From positions 1 through 64,000 of the forward strand of contig NZ_LHVO01000054.1 in the NCBI RefSeq assembly GCF_001269925.1: a stretch of 64,000 nt of DNA. Direction: 5' to 3'. The stretch comes from Pseudomonas sp. MIACH. GTDB lineage: Bacteria > Pseudomonadota > Gammaproteobacteria > Pseudomonadales > Pseudomonadaceae. Shown piece by piece: positions 1 to 11,454 of the stretch. The notes beneath the pieces are model-generated. The model was not told the DNA's origin. It ran no database searches and worked only from the letters and a program-made list of their open reading frames with translations. A program made the translations under genes and the position numbers. The first letter of the stretch is position 1. Every line of letters starts with the position of its first letter.

Positions 1-2752
<2,752 letters not shown>

Positions 2753-2908
2753 TATAACACCCAAGCAATTTGACTACTCGAAAGAGCATCAGATTGCGGT
2801 GTGTGAAGACGCAATGAACCGAAAGTTCGATGCTCACAAAACACCGACAGCTGTCACATACCCAATTTGCTGAAGCGAGGCCAACTGGCCGCGACTCAGT
2901 ACCCGAAT

Positions 2909-3026
2909 TTCTTGACGACCATAGAGCATTGGAACCACCTGATCCCATCCCGAACTCAGCAGTGAAACGATGCATCGCCGATGGTAGTGTGGGGTTTCCC
3001 CATGTGAGAGTAGGTCATCGTCAAGA
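2909..3026 (+). rRNA. 5S ribosomal RNA, first copy
   Basis: A complete 5S rRNA gene about 155 bases after the 23S end. Conserved segments are visible: CTTGACGACCATAGAGC at the 5' end, GGAACCACCTGATCCCATCC, GAACTCAGCAGTGAAACG and the closing GTAGGTCATCGTCAAGA, whose ends pair to form helix I. The 23S-5S spacer (2753-2908) holds no gene I can see. A terminator-like hairpin follows directly. Confidence 0.96.
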
Positions 3027-3036
3027 TTAAATTCCG

Positions 3037-3071
3037 AAACCCCATTTGCGAAAGCAGATGGGGTTTTGTTT
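3037..3071 (+). terminator. Rho-independent terminator after first 5S
   Basis: CCCCATTTGC and GCAGATGGGG form a stem around a GAAA loop, followed by TTTTGTTTTTG. This could end transcription between the two 5S copies. Confidence 0.8.
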
Positions 3072-3131
3072 TTGTAGAAGTACATGAATTTCATCGGCAC
3101 GTTACAAACGTAACGCACCGGTACACAGAAT

Positions 3132-3249
3132 TTCTTGACGACCATAGAGCATTGGAACCACCTGATCCCATCCCGAACTCAGCAGTGAAACGATGCATCG
3201 CCGATGGTAGTGTGGGGTTTCCCCATGTGAGAGTAGGTCATCGTCAAGA
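3132..3249 (+). rRNA. 5S ribosomal RNA, second tandem copy
   Basis: A second 5S gene, by eye identical over its length to the copy 223 bases upstream. The flanks GAATTT before and AAATTCC after are also shared, so the duplicated unit is slightly larger than the gene. Tandem 5S genes at the end of one rrn operon are known in Pseudomonas and other gamma-proteobacteria. The spacer between copies (about 105 bp) contains the first terminator. Confidence 0.95.
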
Positions 3250-3258
3250 TCAAATTCC

Positions 3259-3293
3259 AAAACCCCTGTCTGCTAACGCAGCCAGGGGTTTTG
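3259..3293 (+). terminator. Rho-independent terminator of the rrn operon
   Basis: AAAACCCCTG and CAGGGGTTTT form long arms (inner CTGC/GCAG, TAAC loop) and the right arm ends in a T-run. This is a textbook intrinsic terminator at the end of the rRNA operon. Confidence 0.88.
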
Positions 3294-3645
3294 TCGTTTA
3301 GAGGGTTTGGAGAACAAGCGCCGAAATTTAACAGCAGATACGCCAACCGAACTCCAAAAATACGGGTCATAGCCCCCGGGCGCGCGCAGGCATCAATGAA
3401 AAATCATCGCACCGTTTAAAGGAAGAAATGTTTACTCCTAAGGCTTGTACGACAACCTTCGGTCGGGCTTCCTACGTAAAAAGAAGATTCATCCCACAAT
3501 CCCCTAAGTTTTCCTTCTGCTTAGCCGAAAGCCTTATGAGCCATGCGTGCACCGAAATAGAGCTGCCCATTAGGCTGCCTATACCGTTACATGGAATGTT
3601 CCACTCGGCACGCTCATCCCCCTTTGGCAAAAAGAAGTCGATGAA
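3294..3645. other. Intergenic region, rrn end to chemoreceptor
   Basis: About 350 bases without a convincing gene. Short open frames exist on both strands but lack Shine-Dalgarno sequences and the G/C-rich third positions of the neighbours. The chemoreceptor promoter should lie here. I did not find a clear FliA-type (TAAA-N15-GCCGATAA) or sigma-70 match. Confidence 0.6.
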
Positions 3646-5526
3646 ATGAATCTCAAGTTCAGTCATAAAATTCTGTTGGCCGCGTCAGGCGTTGTGGTTC
3701 TAGCCTTCGCGTTATTTACTCTTTACAACGATTATCTGCAGCGCAGCACCATCAAACAGAATCTGGAGTCGTCTATCCAACAATCCGGTGAGCTCACCGC
3801 CAGCAGTGTGCAGAACTGGCTCAGTGGTCGAATACTGGTGCTCGAAAGTCTGACGCAAAACGTTGCCCACCAGGGTAGTAGCGCTGACCTGCCAGGGTTG
3901 GTCGATCAACCGGCGTTCACCTCAAACTTCCAGTTCACCTACGTAGGTCAAACCAACGGTGTGTTCACCCAGCGCCCGGACGCAAAAATGCCTGACGGCT
4001 ACGATCCTCGCCAGCGTCCCTGGTACAAACAAGCAGTCGCTGCCGATAAACCCATGCTCACGCCGCCCTACATGGCCGCAGTGGGTGGGCAGATCGTAAC
4101 TATTGCTATGCCGGTGAAAAAGAACGGCGAGCTACTCGGTGTGGTCGGTGGTGATCTGAGCCTGCAAACCCTGGTGAAGATTATCAATTCGGTAGACTTC
4201 GGCGGCATCGGCCATGCGTTTCTGGTCAGCGGCGACGGTCAAGTCATCGTCAGCCCTGACGAAGATCAGGTGATGAAAAACCTCAAGGACATCTACCCAG
4301 GTACTAACGTCCGCATCGAGAAAGTTAACCAGGAGGTAGTCCTCAAGGGGCAGGATCGTATTCTGTCGTTCACGCCTATCAGCGGCTTGCCCGGGGCAGA
4401 TTGGTACATTGGCCTGTCGATCGATAAAGACAAAGCTTACGCACCGCTTGGTAAATTCCGTACGTCGGCATTGATTGCCATGTTGATCGCCGTAGTCGCG
4501 ATTGCCGTGCTCTTGAGCCTGTTGATTCAAGTGTTGCTGCGGCCTTTGACCACCATGGGCATTGCCATGCAGGACATCGCCCAGGGTGAAGGCGACCTGA
4601 CCCGTCGCTTGACGGTCACCAGTAAAGACGAGTTCGGTGAAGTGGGCAGTGCGTTCAACCGATTTGTGGAGCGTATCCACGCCTCGATTTCCGAAGTGTC
4701 TTCTGCAACACGCCAAGTGCATGATTTGTCTCAGCGTGTGATGGCTTCATCCAACGCCTCGATCATTGGCTCTGACGAGCAGAGTGCGCGCACCAACAGC
4801 GTGGCCGCCGCTATCAACGAACTGGGGGCTGCTACCCAGGAAATCGCACGTAACGCCGCAGATGCATCACAGCACGCCAGTGGTGCCAGCGAGCAGGCCG
4901 ATGATGGGCGTAAGGTGGTCGAGCAAACCATCCTGGCCATGTCGGAGCTGTCGCAGAAGATCAGCCTCTCCTGCACCCAGATCGAAACCCTGAACGCCAG
5001 CACCGACAATATCGGCCACATCCTCGATGTGATTAAAGGCATCTCTCAGCAAACCAACTTGCTCGCACTCAACGCTGCGATCGAAGCGGCACGTGCCGGG
5101 GAAGCAGGACGCGGGTTTGCGGTGGTCGCCGATGAGGTGCGTAACCTGGCTCACCGTACCCAGGAGTCGGCGGAAGAGATTCATAAAATGATCACTTCGC
5201 TGCAAGTGGGTTCGCGTGAGGCAGTGACAACCATGAATGCCAGCCAGACCTCCAGCGAAGAAAGCGTCCAGGTGGCTAACCAGGCCGGTGAACGCCTGGT
5301 CAGCGTAACGCAGCGAATTGTTGAGATCGACGGCATGAACCAGTCCGTCGCTGCGGCGACCGAGGAACAGACTGCCGTGGTGGAAACCCTCAACGTCGAC
5401 ATCAACCAGATCAACCTGCTGAACCAACAGGGCGTGACTAACCTCAACGAAACCCTGAAAGACTGTGATGCCCTGTCGCAACAGGCCAATCGGTTGAAGC
5501 AACTGGTCGATAGCTTCAAGATCTGA
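3646..5526 (+). CDS. Methyl-accepting chemotaxis protein, dCache_1 sensor
   Basis: A 626-residue transmembrane chemoreceptor. TM1 is at about residues 9-27, a periplasmic double-Cache sensor at about 35-270, TM2 at about 272-300 and a HAMP domain follows. The cytoplasmic signalling domain has the hairpin tip LLALNAAIEAARAGEAGRG and the FAVVADEVRNLA motif, which couple to CheW and CheA. The sensor carries most of the PctA/PctB amino-acid motif with matching spacing: Y119, R124, W126, Y127, Y142 and D170. The aspartate expected two residues after the second tyrosine is alanine (A144). It is therefore probably a receptor for an amino-acid-like or amine ligand, not a standard PctA orthologue. No CheW-binding pentapeptide is evident at the C-terminus, which ends VDSFKI. 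The gene stands alone between the rrn operon and a convergent operon. Confidence 0.93.
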   Translation: MNLKFSHKILLAASGVVVLAFALFTLYNDYLQRSTIKQNLESSIQQSGELTASSVQNWLSGRILVLESLTQNVAHQGSSADLPGLVDQPAFTSNFQFTYVGQTNGVFTQRPDAKMPDGYDPRQRPWYKQAVAADKPMLTPPYMAAVGGQIVTIAMPVKKNGELLGVVGGDLSLQTLVKIINSVDFGGIGHAFLVSGDGQVIVSPDEDQVMKNLKDIYPGTNVRIEKVNQEVVLKGQDRILSFTPISGLPGADWYIGLSIDKDKAYAPLGKFRTSALIAMLIAVVAIAVLLSLLIQVLLRPLTTMGIAMQDIAQGEGDLTRRLTVTSKDEFGEVGSAFNRFVERIHASISEVSSATRQVHDLSQRVMASSNASIIGSDEQSARTNSVAAAINELGAATQEIARNAADASQHASGASEQADDGRKVVEQTILAMSELSQKISLSCTQIETLNASTDNIGHILDVIKGISQQTNLLALNAAIEAARAGEAGRGFAVVADEVRNLAHRTQESAEEIHKMITSLQVGSREAVTTMNASQTSSEESVQVANQAGERLVSVTQRIVEIDGMNQSVAAATEEQTAVVETLNVDINQINLLNQQGVTNLNETLKDCDALSQQANRLKQLVDSFKI

Positions 5527-5542
5527 CCCGCTGAGCGTGTGA

Positions 5543-5568
5543 GTAGGAGCGAGCCGGTTCGCTCCTAC
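5543..5568. terminator. Shared hairpin between convergent MCP and mgo operons
   Basis: GTAGGAGCGA and TCGCTCCTAC form a perfect 10-bp stem with a GCCGGT-type loop. It overlaps the stop codon of the minus-strand mgoD gene and lies 16 bases after the chemoreceptor stop. No T-run follows on either strand, so it may work as a 3' stabilising hairpin. The stem resembles the Pseudomonas REP core GTAGGAGCGAGC, so it may be a REP half-element. Confidence 0.5.
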
Positions 5569-6029
5569 TGCTTACCCAGCAAACGGCGAACATTGTCCAG
5601 CGCGTCGTCGGTGAAACCCTGCACAAACTGATCAAATCCTGCCTGTGCCGGGTCTACAGGGTCGGCAATAATGGTCCAGGTTACCTGGGAGCAATGCGCT
5701 CCAAGAGCCTCTACTTGGATTGCCGCCCACAACCTTGCCACTCCCAGAGTGTTGTAGATCGTAGTCCAGGTCATGTGCATCGCGTGCTCATCCCGGCTAT
5801 TGAGCTGTTCCACCACGCGGTTGCCATCGCGGAAAAATTTGGTGCGCAAAGCGCCCACACCAGTACCGGTCATTTCGATATGCGTCAGGGAAGGGATGAA
5901 CGCATCGAAGCTTGCAAACTGCCCCACTACGTCCCACAGACGGGTAGCAGGGCAGTCGATCACCACAGAGGACACTATCGGCTGGCCGTTCGGGTTATGA
6001 ATCAACGTATCGGGTTGCAGCGGTTTCAT
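5565..6029 (-). CDS. mgoD: SRPBCC (polyketide cyclase/dehydrase-like) protein, MgoD/PvfD-like
   Basis: A 154-residue soluble protein with the START/SRPBCC layout: an N-terminal strand (IVSSVVIDCPATRLWDVV), a following helix with a W-x2-V-G-x-F pattern, a central beta-sheet and a long C-terminal helix (GFTDDALDNVRRLLG). Polyketide-cyclase/dehydrase proteins of this kind are the fourth gene of the mgo (P. syringae) and pvf (P. entomophila) operons, where the precise role is not settled. It begins 19 bases after the NRPS stop and is the last gene of the operon. The function is inferred from fold and position only; no catalytic residues can be assigned from sequence. Confidence 0.75.
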   Translation of the reverse strand: MKPLQPDTLIHNPNGQPIVSSVVIDCPATRLWDVVGQFASFDAFIPSLTHIEMTGTGVGALRTKFFRDGNRVVEQLNSRDEHAMHMTWTTIYNTLGVARLWAAIQVEALGAHCSQVTWTIIADPVDPAQAGFDQFVQGFTDDALDNVRRLLGKQ

Positions 6030-6048
6030 AACGTTGTCCTGAAGCGGT

Positions 6049-9000
6049 TCAAAGAAAGCCGATGGCCTTGAGGTAGTTGCAACCTTTACTCAGCAGTGCC
6101 GGATCTTTTTCGGGGTACTGCTCCCCCATCAGCTCAACGCCGCGTTGCGCGTTGTCATGGAGGATCGTCGAAGTGTCACCGATGTCCTCATCCAGTCGAT
6201 CAAGGTAAAACCCGAGTACGCCAAACATCGCATTGTCCTGGCTTACCGTTCGCAGCGCCCGCTGCCAATGCGCAGCACTTACCCGTTCGAACCGGTGGCC
6301 TGCCCGATTGAATGCATCCAGGTAGTGCTCCCAGCTCAATGGTTGTGGGTTGTGCAGGTTGAATACGCTTCTATCGGCTTGAAAGCGAGTGCAGTGGAAC
6401 GCGATGAAGCGAGCCAGAAAGTCCACGGGCATCAGGTCGAAATTCAGATCCAACCGAGGCAGCATGCCCAATTGCAGTGACCCCTTGAGCATCAGCATCA
6501 GGCGATTCTTCTGTGGCTGGCAGACCCCGTTACCGCTGTTGAAGCTGATATTTCCAGGGCGATGGATGTTCACCCAGGCACCTTGCTCAACTGCCCGTCC
6601 CAGCACCCGCTCGGCTACCCACTTGGACAGGTTGTAGCCATTGCGGATGTACAGCGGCAGAGTCGCCGCAGCCGGGGCTTCGAGCACATGCCCCAACGTG
6701 TCGATGCTACTGGAGGCAGACAATGTCGAGATAAAGTTGAAGACCTTCTTGCAGCGGGTTTCACACAAGCGCAGGCATTCGAAAATGGGGTCGACGTTGT
6801 CCCTTGCCAGTGCGGCGTAATCCATGACGTGATTGACCCGCGCGGCGTTGTGCACCAGCACGCCGAAGTCTGCGGCGAGTGCGTCATACACGTCGCTTGC
6901 CAAACCCAATCGGGGCAAGCTGATGTCGGCGGCAAATACCCGTACCCGGCTCAAGTCCAAATGTTCCAGATGGTATTCACGCAACGCCTGGGCAAAGCGT
7001 GTAATTGCAGGGAGCCCCGGTAACTCACGCACCAGGCACGCCACCTCGATGGCTCCAGCGGCCAGCAACGCTTCGACAACATGCACGCCGACGAAGCTGT
7101 TCGCCCCTGTCACGATCACCTTGTGCGGATTGCCAGCGCAGTCTGCTTGCAACGGATTGAGCTCCCACTCCCGTTGAGCGTCCAGAAACGCTTGGGCAGA
7201 GGATGCGTCGGGCAGTTCACCATCCTCCATCAGCGTTGCGAGCGTACGAATCGTCGGTACTTCAATGAAATGGCTCAAGGCGAAACTACGGCCGCATTGT
7301 TCTCGAACCCGCAGCAACAGCGTCGACAACAAAATCGAATGGCCGCCCAGTGCGAAGAAGCTTTCATCGATGGACAACTGGCTCGCAGGCACCCCCAGCA
7401 ACTCGCCCCACAAGCCGCTCAACTGCGCTTGAAGCGGTGTCTGTGCTGCCCGGGGAGTGGTGTGCAATATGGGCCGCAAGGGCAATGCCAGCAGCGCCTT
7501 GCGGTCGACTTTGCCATTGTTGGAGCGCGGCATGCCTGGCAGTTCCACCCAGAAACCGGGTTGCATGTAGTCCGGTAGCCACTGGCGCGCATGTTGCTGA
7601 AGGGTCACCAACGTGGCGTTATGTTCAGGTTGGGCGACAAAAGCACAGATCCGGCTCTCACGGTCGATCACCACTGCCAATTCGCGATACAGCCGGCTGT
7701 TACGCAGATACTGCTCAATCTCCTGAGGGTCGACTCGAAAGCCGCGGATCTTGACCTGATCGTCGCGACGCCCACCGAGCAAAATTCCCTTGGCCGTCCA
7801 CTGCGCCAGGTCCCCGCTACGATAGGCCTTCAGCCTCTGGCCGCCCGGCACCAACAGTTCGACGAACGGGCTGTTAGCCTGCTGTGGCGCATTCACATAT
7901 CCCAGGCTCACGCCGGGCCCGATGATGTACAACTCGCCCATCACCGCTTCATCCACCGGTTGCAGATCGTCATCGAGGATCAGCACCTGGCTGTTGCCGA
8001 TGGGGTGGCCGACGTTGCGATTGTTGTCATCGAGGGCGAACGTCCGGTGTGTAATCAGGACTGTGGTTTCTGTAGGGCCATAGAGGTTGTGCAACTGACA
8101 CTGGCCGGCCAGCCGCTCGATTACATGGGGTTCGCAGGCATCGCCGCCGGTGAGCAGATGCGTCACGCCCAGGGGCTGATCCAGCGGCAGGATATTAAGC
8201 AGCGCGGGCGGCAGGAAGGCATGAGTGACGCGTTGTCGGCGGAGCAACTCCACCAGTTGCCCAGGGTCGCGCCGCTGTTCTTCACTGGGCACGATCAACT
8301 CGGCGCCGGCAATCAGGGCGGGAAAGATGTCGATCAATGACGAGTCGAAACCCAAGGGCGAAAACTGCAGCACGCGGCTCTGTTCATCTTGCGCCATGCA
8401 GGACCCGAACCAGGCCGTGAAATGCGCCAGGTTACCTTGGCTCAGCAGCACACCCTTGGGCTGACCCGTACTGCCCGATGTATAGAGCACCATGCACGGC
8501 ATATCCGAGCAGGGGCGATTGTGCATCAACGAGGATGCCGGATTGGCGCTGCACGGCTCGACTGTGCTCACATCCAAAGAAATGAAACGCTCCCTTAATG
8601 GATGTTGGCCTGCATCCAGCAATACGCTGGCCCCGGCGTTTTCGAGCATGACCCGATGGCGTTGTGCGGGCTGATCAGATCCCAGTGGCAGGTACACCGC
8701 ACCACAGCCCATTACGGCAAGAATACTGGCATATAACGCCATGGATTTTTCCAGGCACACGCCGATCACCGCTGGCACCTCAAGCCCCCCCACCAGCGGG
8801 CGCAATCGCTGTTGAATCGCCATGGCCTGCAGGTGCAGTTGGTGGTAGGTCGCGCAATCCCCAGCAATGTTCAGCGCTGGCCGTTCGGCGAACAGATGAA
8901 GGCTGGCCTGCACCCGTTCGATCACCGGCACCTGGGATTCGCGGATCAGATCGGGGTCCGTCGTATGGTTGAATCGATGCATGAATGCCAATGGCTCAAG

Positions 9001-9426
9001 CCCATGCAGGTCGTGCTCGGGCCAGTCAGTGGCAACCGCGCTCGTAAACAGAGACTCGGGGTCACGTGAAAAGCCACTGACGAGGAGCGCGACCCAATCC
9101 ACCAGCGCCTCGGTTGCCCGTTGACGCAGTCGCTGGCCATTACCACTGGGCTCTGCGGCGATGTCCAGTACCGCAGACAAACGCCGGTCATGATCATAGG
9201 CGCGCAATTGCAGCATGGGTAACCCGCAGTCGGTTAACGGGCCAACCCCCAGGCGCAGGCTTATACAGGTGGTGTCGCCCACGTCATCGGGCAACGGTAG
9301 GCTGCCGTCTTCAATCCAAAGGTCGACGGCTTCATCCGCCGACACATGACCGTACTGTTCCAACATTGGCCTGATTGCGCCAAGAGCCTGGCTTGTGCCG
9401 CACCAGCCGATTGTCAGGCACCTCAT
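6049..9426 (-). CDS. mgoA: NRPS, adenylation-thiolation-reductase, MgoA/PvfC-like
   Basis: An 1125-residue single-module non-ribosomal peptide synthetase without a condensation domain. Residues 1-165 match no domain I recognise. The adenylation domain (about 170-650) has A3 YTSGSTGQPKG at 315-325, A5 YGPTETT at 449-455, A7 YRSGDL at 535-540, A8 near 551-570 and A10 NGKVDRKAL at 637-645. The carrier domain shows GGHS at 694-697, whose serine takes phosphopantetheine. The terminal thioester-reductase domain has a Rossmann motif TGANSFVG at 773-780 and the YNLSK pair Y931/K935. A by-eye specificity code is D-S-I-F-L-G-L-V-L, tentative. A-T-R enzymes of mgo/pvf load an aliphatic amino acid (Leu or Val reported) and release it reductively after N-oxidation by the partner diiron enzyme. 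Its ATG overlaps the mgoC stop (ATGA). Confidence 0.88.
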   Translation of the reverse strand: MRCLTIGWCGTSQALGAIRPMLEQYGHVSADEAVDLWIEDGSLPLPDDVGDTTCISLRLGVGPLTDCGLPMLQLRAYDHDRRLSAVLDIAAEPSGNGQRLRQRATEALVDWVALLVSGFSRDPESLFTSAVATDWPEHDLHGLEPLAFMHRFNHTTDPDLIRESQVPVIERVQASLHLFAERPALNIAGDCATYHQLHLQAMAIQQRLRPLVGGLEVPAVIGVCLEKSMALYASILAVMGCGAVYLPLGSDQPAQRHRVMLENAGASVLLDAGQHPLRERFISLDVSTVEPCSANPASSLMHNRPCSDMPCMVLYTSGSTGQPKGVLLSQGNLAHFTAWFGSCMAQDEQSRVLQFSPLGFDSSLIDIFPALIAGAELIVPSEEQRRDPGQLVELLRRQRVTHAFLPPALLNILPLDQPLGVTHLLTGGDACEPHVIERLAGQCQLHNLYGPTETTVLITHRTFALDDNNRNVGHPIGNSQVLILDDDLQPVDEAVMGELYIIGPGVSLGYVNAPQQANSPFVELLVPGGQRLKAYRSGDLAQWTAKGILLGGRRDDQVKIRGFRVDPQEIEQYLRNSRLYRELAVVIDRESRICAFVAQPEHNATLVTLQQHARQWLPDYMQPGFWVELPGMPRSNNGKVDRKALLALPLRPILHTTPRAAQTPLQAQLSGLWGELLGVPASQLSIDESFFALGGHSILLSTLLLRVREQCGRSFALSHFIEVPTIRTLATLMEDGELPDASSAQAFLDAQREWELNPLQADCAGNPHKVIVTGANSFVGVHVVEALLAAGAIEVACLVRELPGLPAITRFAQALREYHLEHLDLSRVRVFAADISLPRLGLASDVYDALAADFGVLVHNAARVNHVMDYAALARDNVDPIFECLRLCETRCKKVFNFISTLSASSSIDTLGHVLEAPAAATLPLYIRNGYNLSKWVAERVLGRAVEQGAWVNIHRPGNISFNSGNGVCQPQKNRLMLMLKGSLQLGMLPRLDLNFDLMPVDFLARFIAFHCTRFQADRSVFNLHNPQPLSWEHYLDAFNRAGHRFERVSAAHWQRALRTVSQDNAMFGVLGFYLDRLDEDIGDTSTILHDNAQRGVELMGEQYPEKDPALLSKGCNYLKAIGFL

Positions 9427-10361
9427 GGCGACACCGGCAGGTAGTCGTTCAGTGCCTGCGCCACGCTCGGCGTTTGCAGCAAGCCGCTGCGTTGCAGGAA
9501 GCCCATGATATTGCCCATCAACGGGTGCTGGCGGGTGATGGGGAACGCCAGTGCCGATACTTCATCGCGCAGCACACCGCGCAGGCGGTCGCTGATGTCG
9601 AGGTGTTCGATCAGCCGCAGGTCGAAGTTTTTCTGCAGGTCGTTGGTCAGATAATGCGCCAGGAATGTTGGCAGTACGCGAGCGATGCTGTCACGGTCAT
9701 CCGGGCTTGCGGCTTGCCAATAGAGGCGCACCAGCCGCGTCCAGAACAGCGCGTGACGACCTTCGTCAAACAAGTGGTCGTCCATCAGGCCGCGTATAGA
9801 GGCCTTGACACTGCTGTCCCTGGAAAATGCTGCTACATCGTGAGTGACGGTGTTTTCAGCGATGGCCACGCCAATCAGTTCCACCGCATCGCTTAGATGT
9901 GCAGGCGCCTGCGCCTGGGCCGCCGGCAGCGCGCGACTCAGTTCGATATGCCCGGGCAGGTCGAGCGGTTGGATGCCTGTCATGGCGACAGTCTGTTGCA
10001 TGAAATCCAGTGCCACCAAGGCGTGGTAGTCCTCGTCCACCACGACCGTCATCGCATCCACGCGACAGGCGAGGGGGAAGGGCAGCGAGAAGTGATTCTT
10101 GGCAATACTGCGCGCAGTCTTGTCGACGATTTCGGTTTCGAAAATAACCACGTCGTTGATGAATTTGTAGAAGCTTTGCACCAGCACGAAGTCGCGCCAT
10201 TGCGGGCAATGTTCCACGAAGCTCGCGCTGAGTACCAAGGGTTGACGGCACAGTGGATAGATCAGCTTGTCGTCGTTTTCCAACAAGCGGCGAGGCCGGG
10301 TCCGGATGGTAGCGCGGCGTTCCCAGTCGTCGGCGATGGGGGTGTAGCCAGCCGTATTCAT
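9423..10361 (-). CDS. mgoC: AurF-like diiron N-oxygenase, MgoC/PvfB-like
   Basis: A 312-residue protein of the p-aminobenzoate N-oxygenase (AurF) type. Candidate carboxylate/His ligands lie in ETEIVDKTARS, VVDEDYHALV, AENTVTHDV and DDHLFDEGRHALFW, the last with the E-x2-H signature. In the mgo/pvf pathway this enzyme oxidises the amino nitrogen of the amino acid carried by the NRPS, a step towards the diazeniumdiolate or pyrazine N-oxide product. The start is the ATG at 10361, which overlaps the stop of the upstream gene (ATGA) and gives the N-terminus MNTAGYTPIADDWE. A start 39 bases further upstream would put a poor, overlapping extension on the protein. Family assignment is good; substrate is inferred from context. 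Confidence 0.85.
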   Translation of the reverse strand: MNTAGYTPIADDWERRATIRTRPRRLLENDDKLIYPLCRQPLVLSASFVEHCPQWRDFVLVQSFYKFINDVVIFETEIVDKTARSIAKNHFSLPFPLACRVDAMTVVVDEDYHALVALDFMQQTVAMTGIQPLDLPGHIELSRALPAAQAQAPAHLSDAVELIGVAIAENTVTHDVAAFSRDSSVKASIRGLMDDHLFDEGRHALFWTRLVRLYWQAASPDDRDSIARVLPTFLAHYLTNDLQKNFDLRLIEHLDISDRLRGVLRDEVSALAFPITRQHPLMGNIMGFLQRSGLLQTPSVAQALNDYLPVSP

Positions 10362-11119
10362 GGGTGCACCTCTTGCAGCGCGGCACGCACCTCGTCCCAC
10401 AACGTGATACGGCTTTCTACCGCGGCAAGGGCGGCGTCGTGGGCCTCTTGCGGGTAAGTCGGATCTGCACCCACGAGGCGTTCGAGCAGGTGCTCTGCTG
10501 CTGGCCCATGATGCTCAGTGTCCAGTTCGATGTGGCGTTCGAAGTAGCCACACAAGGTGGGGGCCTGGCGATGGATGAGCGTATCCGGTTGCAGGAGGTG
10601 TTCGAACATACTCGGGATGACACGCTCGCGACCGTGAAGGAAGGCGGCTGCTACGCAGTGGGTCGGGGCGTTCAGCGCAATCTGCAGTGTGTCGTTCACG
10701 AAGCGTGCTGCGCCAGCCGGAACATCGGCCATGCGCAGGGCAGTGCTTGCGTCCATGCCTTGCTGTTGCAGTGCAACGAAACGGTGTATCGCTGAAGTGC
10801 TGGCGCCGACTTCGACCATGGCTTCCAGGTACAACTCGAAGTGGCTGCAATGGCCTTGCCTGTTGGGGTGTGAGTCTGATTCTTCACCCAGCACTATCTC
10901 ATTGATCAGGCGCGCAGCTTGCGGGTCGGCCGGTGGCAGCCAGGGCAAGCGAGTACAGGTCAAGTCCTGTTGCAGGCGTTTGGTGAGGGTCATGAAGTCC
11001 CAAACAGCGAACACATGGTTCTCCATAAATAGTTGTAACTTGCCCAGCGAAGTTATTTCCAGAAATAACGGATGGCTGCACAACAGCAGTTTTCTTTGCT
11101 CAAGTAAAGGTTGATACAT
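10358..11119 (-). CDS. mgoB: Haem-oxygenase-like (DUF3050-type) enzyme, MgoB/PvfA-like
   Basis: A 253-residue, mostly helical protein whose pattern fits the DUF3050 / haem-oxygenase-like diiron oxidase group. Candidate metal ligands are in MENHVFAVWDFM, NRQGHCSHFELYLEAM, GRERVIPSMFEHLL and YFERHIELDTEHHGP, giving the spaced E and H residues expected of the fold. It is the first gene of the four-gene operon and matches the position and size of MgoB in P. syringae and PvfA in P. entomophila. There it is needed for production of the signal (leudiazen, valdiazen or pyrazine N-oxides). The ribosome-binding site is weak. Metal content and the reaction cannot be told from the sequence. Confidence 0.8.
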   Translation of the reverse strand: MYQPLLEQRKLLLCSHPLFLEITSLGKLQLFMENHVFAVWDFMTLTKRLQQDLTCTRLPWLPPADPQAARLINEIVLGEESDSHPNRQGHCSHFELYLEAMVEVGASTSAIHRFVALQQQGMDASTALRMADVPAGAARFVNDTLQIALNAPTHCVAAAFLHGRERVIPSMFEHLLQPDTLIHRQAPTLCGYFERHIELDTEHHGPAAEHLLERLVGADPTYPQEAHDAALAAVESRITLWDEVRAALQEVHP

Positions 11120-11454
11120 GGTTGATGCCTATAAGTTATTGCGTCTGCCGCTAAAACAGCATTAGGCGTTTGTCAGCGGCAAGGAGATAAAAAGATGTAA
11201 ACCAGGCTTGGCGCGCACGAGTGCTCATGCAAGTGGGGCTGCACGGTCGAATTAAGTGTCTGGTTTAGTAATGAAAGATAATAGGCGGGTCAAACAAGTT
11301 GGCGAGTATATGAATGCATTAGATGTTTTTCTAAATAATATAAGCTGTCGGCAAGTTGCTTTATAAGAGTGGGAAGTTTCTTAGACGCGCGGCGCTACCC
11401 GATCAGGTAGGGCCCCCCGCAGAGCTGGAGGGGCAAGACGAGACCTGGACTTTG
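11120..11454. promoter_or_regulatory. mgo operon upstream region, AT-rich
   Basis: This 335-base gap is visibly richer in A+T than its flanks and must hold the minus-strand mgo promoter. A possible -35 (TTGACC on the minus strand, 11293-11288) is followed 17 bases on by TACTAA, a poor -10. Nearer the gene, TGCCGCT (11146-11152) and AGCGGCA (11175-11181) form an inverted repeat that would lie in the mgoB leader. GCCCC/GGGGC arms near 11411-11434 may be the end of the upstream GntR transcript. No convincing gene was found. Confidence 0.4.

Noticed and set aside
11271..11366. 31-codon plus-strand frame in the A/T-rich region upstream of mgoB
   Set aside because: No Shine-Dalgarno sequence and no resemblance to a known peptide; a frame of this length is expected by chance.
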